A DNA stretch of 35,771 nucleotides, from assembly GCA_017541665.1 (NCBI GenBank), contig JAFXYP010000084.1, forward strand, positions 1-35,771, read 5' to 3'. The position numbers and the translations under genes are program-made. The notes under the pieces were generated by a model. The model saw only the letters and a list, made by a program, of their open reading frames with translations, ran no database searches and had not been told where the DNA came from. Below, one piece after another: positions 33,099-35,771 of the stretch (position 1 is the first letter of the stretch; each line of letters begins with the position of its first letter). The stretch comes from Lentisphaeria bacterium (lineage in GTDB: Bacteria; Verrucomicrobiota; Lentisphaeria; Victivallales; UBA1829).

Positions 33099-34526
33099 TC
33101 AGCGTCCGCCACCGGGACGACCTCCGCCGAAGCCGCCGCCCATGCCGCCGGGTGCTCCGCCGAAGCCGCCGCCCATGCCGCCGGGTGCTCCGCCGAAGCC
33201 GCCGCCCATGCCGCCGAAGCCGCCGCCCATGCCGCCGCCACGACCGCCACGGCCACCGCGTCCGCCACCGGCATTGTCGCCCGCGGCCTGTGCGATTTTG
33301 GCAAGTTCAGTCGGAATATCGATTTGCTGCGGGCATCTGCGGACGCAGCGACGGCAGCCGATGCAGGCACTGGCCTTGACTGCAAGCTTGTTGTAAGCAT
33401 CCTTGAACGCGGCCTCGTCTTTCTTTTCGCAGAAGTCGTTCCATGCCGTGAATACAGCGGGAATCTCGATCTTGACCGGGCATTCATTGACACAGTATCT
33501 GCAGGTCGTGCAGGGGACGCGGCTCTTGGAAATGCCCAGATATACGTCGCGAGCCTCTTCCAACGTCTTGCGCTCGGCGTCGGTCAGCGGCTTGAAGTCG
33601 GTGAATGTCTCAAGATTCTCCTTCAGCACCTCCATGGTGGTCATGCCGCTGAGTACCGTGAGGACATTCGGGAGCGAACCCGCATAGCGGAACGCCCATG
33701 AGGCGACGGATGCTTTTTCATCGGCTTTCTTCAGGACCTGTTCCGCCGCGGGCGTGAGCTTTGCGAGCGTGCCGCCCTGAAGCGGTTCCATTACGATGAC
33801 GGGGATTTCCTTCGAGGTCAGGAACTCGTACATGCGCTTCGCGTTCTGCTTGTCCCAGTCGATGTAGTTGAGCTGGATTTGAACGAAATCCCAGTCATGC
33901 GCATTGACGATGGGTTCGAGCGCCTCCGCGGAGTCGTGGAAAGAGAAGCCGAGATGTTTGATCTTTCCGGCATCTTTCTGCTTCTTGAGGAAATCGTAAA
34001 TCTTGAGGCTCTCGAATGTGCGGAACGTGTTTGCGTTGAACGCATGTGCGAGGTAGAAGTCGAAATACTCCGTCTGGCAGGCTTCCAGCTGTCCTTTGAA
34101 GATGCTTTCCGCTTCGGCGAGCGTGCGGATGGACCACAGGGGGAGCTTGGTCGTAAGCATATAGGTGTCGCGCGGATACTTCTTCATCGCTTCGCCGATG
34201 AACTGCTGGCTTTCGCCGTTGTGGTAGGGCTGCGCGGTATCAAAATAATTCACGCCGGCGGCCATGGCCGTATCAACGAGCTTCTGTGCCAGTTCGCGGT
34301 CGATCTTGCCGTTTTTCTGGGGAAGACGCATCAGGCCGTACCCGAGGAGCGGAACCGTGAGATCGGTCTTCTTATATTTGCGGCGGCTGACTTTCTTCGA
34401 TGCGTCTTTTGCCGGTTCGGACGATTTCGCATCGGCCGGGGTAATGCCGGTTTGCGCGGCGAGGCGGGAAATCGCAGCGAGCGCGGTGAGCGCGGCGGTC
34501 TCTTTGATGAAATCTCTTCGATTCAT
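33099..34526 (-). CDS. Tat-exported aldo/keto reductase with two [4Fe-4S] sites and Gly-rich tail
   Basis: A 475-residue protein in four parts. The Tat signal NRRDFIKETAAL opens it. An aldo/keto reductase barrel (about 50-335) keeps the tetrad D96, Y101, K127 and H161. Two ferredoxin motifs follow: C339/C342/C345/C349 and C388/C391/C394/C398, each CxxCxxCxxxCP. The last 56 residues are nearly all Gly with Met, Phe and Arg, including two copies of the 11-residue unit GGMGGGFGGAP. Fe-S AKRs probably exchange electrons through the clusters; substrate unknown. The Gly tail is not part of the family. It is transcribed after the small membrane protein (56 bases apart). GAGG lies seven bases before the ATG. 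Confidence 0.9.
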   Translation of the reverse strand: MNRRDFIKETAALTALAAISRLAAQTGITPADAKSSEPAKDASKKVSRRKYKKTDLTVPLLGYGLMRLPQKNGKIDRELAQKLVDTAMAAGVNYFDTAQPYHNGESQQFIGEAMKKYPRDTYMLTTKLPLWSIRTLAEAESIFKGQLEACQTEYFDFYLAHAFNANTFRTFESLKIYDFLKKQKDAGKIKHLGFSFHDSAEALEPIVNAHDWDFVQIQLNYIDWDKQNAKRMYEFLTSKEIPVIVMEPLQGGTLAKLTPAAEQVLKKADEKASVASWAFRYAGSLPNVLTVLSGMTTMEVLKENLETFTDFKPLTDAERKTLEEARDVYLGISKSRVPCTTCRYCVNECPVKIEIPAVFTAWNDFCEKKDEAAFKDAYNKLAVKASACIGCRRCVRRCPQQIDIPTELAKIAQAAGDNAGGGRGGRGGRGGGMGGGFGGMGGGFGGAPGGMGGGFGGAPGGMGGGFGGGRPGGGR

Positions 34527-34582
34527 AGAAAAGCCTCAATTTCTGTTGGGTTAAAAGTCTGGAAAAAAGGACGCAGGAAGAA

Positions 34583-34942
34583 TTATCCCTTTACAGCGGC
34601 GGGCTTGCGCTTCACGATGGCAGAACTGACGACCAGCATTCCGATCCAGACAGCAAGGATCAGCGCTGTCATGGCTCCTCCGACCGTCGCGATCTCCTTC
34701 AGGACTTCCGCCGTGTTGCCGTCGCGGACTCCGGTCAGGAATGGGAACTGGAAGATGATCTCACCATGCCAGATGTGTTCGAATGCGAGCAGGGCGCATC
34801 CGCCGAAGGAAAGCTTTTCAAGCCAGCCTAATTTCGTGGCCCAGCTGATGGTTTCCGGTTGATCGGAATCCCTGGCTGCGACTGTGTGGCGGGCGATTCC
34901 GGCAGCGACTGCTGCGGCGAGAGGGGCGGTGAAACATGCCAT
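34583..34942 (-). CDS. Small conserved-looking membrane protein, partner of the Fe-S reductase
   Basis: A 119-residue protein with two to three hydrophobic segments: the N-terminus (about 3-18), GGCALLAFEHIWHGEI (about 47-62) and ATVGGAMTALILAVWIGMLVVSS (about 85-107). The FEHIWHGE part with two His and two Glu in or next to a helix suggests a heme, quinone or metal site. I recall similar small proteins near Fe-S aldo/keto reductases in anaerobes, but cannot verify this. In this place it would be a membrane anchor or electron donor for the exported reductase (inference). A strong AGGAGG stands five bases before the ATG. It is the first gene of the operon, behind a 130-base structured leader. 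Confidence 0.7.
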   Translation of the reverse strand: MACFTAPLAAAVAAGIARHTVAARDSDQPETISWATKLGWLEKLSFGGCALLAFEHIWHGEIIFQFPFLTGVRDGNTAEVLKEIATVGGAMTALILAVWIGMLVVSSAIVKRKPAAVKG

Positions 34943-35008
34943 TTTGACCTCCTGTTCCTTTCCAGGAAACGTTGCCTCGTCATGAGGCGATTTTTGAATA
35001 AAAGCGTG

Positions 35009-35070
35009 GAGAAACCGAGGCGGAATGCTTCTGCATCCCCTGTAGCGGCTACATGCCGTCTCAGGTTCTC
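35009..35070 (-). ncRNA. Candidate three-way-junction leader RNA (possible riboswitch)
   Basis: On the minus strand, read from 35070 down: a closing helix (GAGAACC.GAGACGG with CCGCCTCGGTTTCTC, about 13 pairs, one bulge on each side and one A-C position), a second helix TGTAG-CCG-CTACA (35041-35053) and a third ATGC-AGAA-GCAT (35025-35036). The transcript is expected to begin about three bases before the closing helix. About 65 bases lie between the fold and the ribosome-binding site. I do not recognise a known riboswitch class. Confidence 0.5.
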
Positions 35071-35079
35071 ATTTGCAAT

Positions 35080-35108
35080 ACTATATCACGAGTTGCTGAT
35101 TGATTCAA
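35080..35108 (-). promoter_or_regulatory. Predicted promoter of the membrane protein-reductase operon
   Basis: TTGAAT (35103-35108) and TATAGT (35080-35085) with an ideal 17-base spacer. The expected start near 35073 places the structured leader at the 5' end of the mRNA. Confidence 0.65.
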
Positions 35109-35190
35109 GAGGCTTAGAATTTTTTTTCTCAAAAACGATCGGCAGTCTCCGCTTCGTTTTTTCATTCGCTGTCTTCTGCCACACAAACGC

Positions 35191-35228
35191 CGTCAGCCCC
35201 CGGAACCGTCGCTGGCTTCGAGGGCTGA
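35191..35228. terminator. Hairpin element copy 3
   Basis: GTCAGCCC and GGGCTGAC form the outer stem. The inner part CCGGAACCGTCGCTGGCTTCG is nearly identical to copy 2. It lies downstream of the minus-strand reading-frame remnant. Confidence 0.7.
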
Positions 35229-35241
35229 CCTTCATCGGAGA

Positions 35242-35397
35242 CTAAGTCCATGAATCATCCGTCTTTATGATATACGCGGGCATATCCATGCCATTCGGGA
35301 GATCGTCGTAAAGTGCGTTGGTTCGTTCTGCCAACTTCAAGCCCGACTGTACCCGTTCTCGAAAAAACTCTTGAAAAAACGAGATTCGGCTTTTTTT
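35242..35397 (-). pseudogene. Possible C-terminal remnant of an unknown gene
   Basis: An open stretch of 51 codons ends at a TAG and begins at an in-frame TAA inside the T9/A9 tract; it has no ATG near its beginning. The last part, LAERTNALYDDLPNGMDMPA followed by YIIKTDDSWT, looks like real protein. Another frame across the same DNA stays open to 35515 but reads far less like protein. The A9 tract could have caused a frameshift. Family not recognised. Confidence 0.3.
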
Positions 35398-35502
35398 TTA
35401 ACAATAAATGAAAAAGATAATAGTTAAATAAAATGTTACCCCGTTTTATCTTGTTCTTGCAACCGATCTTTCCTAACCGAACAAAACATGAAAGGAAATC
35501 GT

Positions 35503-35771
35503 ATGAAACACACATTCAACAAGATGCTGGCTTCCGGCTCGATCATCGCCGGATCTCTGCTTCTCGCCACAGTGCTCTCCGCACAGGCTCCGGCCGGCGG
35601 CGCACCCGCAGGTGGCGCTGCTCCCGGTGGCGCACCCGCAATGGGCGGCTTCGGCGGCGGCATGGGCGGCTTCGGTGGCGGCATGGGTGGCTTCGGTGGC
35701 GGCATGGGCGGTTTCGGCGGCGGCGCACCCGCTGGCGGACCCGGCGCAGGCGGACAGAGACCCGCAGGCGG
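35503..35771 (+). CDS. Secreted Gly-rich repeat protein (partial, runs off the window)
   Basis: The first 89 codons are visible. A signal peptide (MKHTFNKMLASG..., likely cut after LSAQA near residue 27) is followed by a segment of Ala/Pro/Gly (APAGGAPAGGAAPGG), then four copies of the seven-residue unit MGGFGGG, then Ala/Pro/Gly again with QRPAGG. AAAGGAA lies six bases before the ATG. Low-complexity Gly-rich secreted proteins may form extracellular layers or adhesive films, or be the linker part of a larger protein; the end is missing, so this stays open. The Gly/Met/Phe composition closely resembles the tail of the nearby Tat-exported reductase. Confidence 0.75.
   Translation, partial: MKHTFNKMLASGSIIAGSLLLATVLSAQAPAGGAPAGGAAPGGAPAMGGFGGGMGGFGGGMGGFGGGMGGFGGGAPAGGPGAGGQRPAG

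Larger units (their letters stand above)
34943..35502. other. Large intergenic region with structured leader, gene remnant and hairpin copy 3
   Basis: From left to right: ribosome-binding site and leader of the small membrane protein, including a hairpin GCCTC/GAGGC (34974-34978, 34984-34988); a predicted three-way junction RNA; its promoter; an AT-rich stretch; hairpin copy 3; a minus-strand reading frame remnant; and an AT-rich upstream region of the Gly-rich protein gene, with a T9 tract at 35391-35399. GC content is much lower than in the neighbouring genes. Confidence 0.7.

Noticed and set aside
33067..33396. Pro-rich protein on the plus strand
   Set aside because: It is only the antisense reading of the Gly-rich tail of the reductase.
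35009..35070. TPP riboswitch, because of a CCTGAGA string in the leader
   Set aside because: The other conserved TPP blocks are absent and the helix layout differs.
35009..35070. Hammerhead ribozyme, because of the three-way junction
   Set aside because: The CTGATGA and GAAA core strings are missing at the junction.
35255..35515. 86-codon minus-strand frame at the right end
   Set aside because: Its N-terminal half comes from AT-rich promoter-like DNA and its C-terminal half is Arg-rich; the alternative frame reads more like protein.

Overview
The window is a GC-rich chromosomal stretch of a Gram-negative bacterium. Outer-membrane style lipoproteins, a YdbH/YnbE/YdbL set, a LolA-like lipoprotein, Tat and Sec signal peptides, a LemA protein and MEP-pathway isoprenoid synthesis (ispH) all point that way. 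The split purine enzyme, the GSCFA protein, the GH43-CBM6 glycosidase and a secreted coiled-coil protein of a type I associate with the PVC group make a Lentisphaerota/Verrucomicrobiota (Victivallis-like, gut) origin my best guess; this is inference, not proof. I see no rRNA, tRNA, insertion sequence, phage or CRISPR array.

Left part (1-8.3 kb): a 42-bp tandem repeat at the edge, a TraX-like membrane protein, then a minus-strand operon ydbH-ynbE-ydbL in the same order as in E. coli, encoding an AsmA-like intermembrane bridge and its lipoprotein partner. Divergent from it lie a polytopic GT87-like membrane protein and a GT4-like glycosyltransferase. A broken Phd/YefM-type antitoxin without a toxin follows.

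Housekeeping core (8.3-23.1 kb): minus-strand recX coupled to an oligopeptide-type binding lipoprotein, mtaB, proA, then a compact run purH(AICARFT domain only)-recD2-GSCFA-asnB. The divergent plus-strand operon is tmk-holB-trmO-ispH, with every junction overlapping.

Accessory right part (23.4-35.8 kb): an old-yellow-enzyme type Fe-S flavoenzyme converging on a GH43-CBM6 glycosidase, a lipoprotein lipase, alpha-acetolactate decarboxylase, a translationally coupled pair (LolA-like lipoprotein plus coiled-coil protein), LemA, an unknown membrane-anchored protein, and an operon of a small membrane protein with a Tat-exported double-[4Fe-4S] aldo/keto reductase. The reductase ends in a Gly-rich repeat tail, and a secreted protein at the right edge consists almost entirely of a similar repeat. 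The most interesting non-coding structures are a candidate three-way-junction RNA at the very start of the reductase operon transcript, a family of three related hairpins at gene ends, and a recurrent promoter type.
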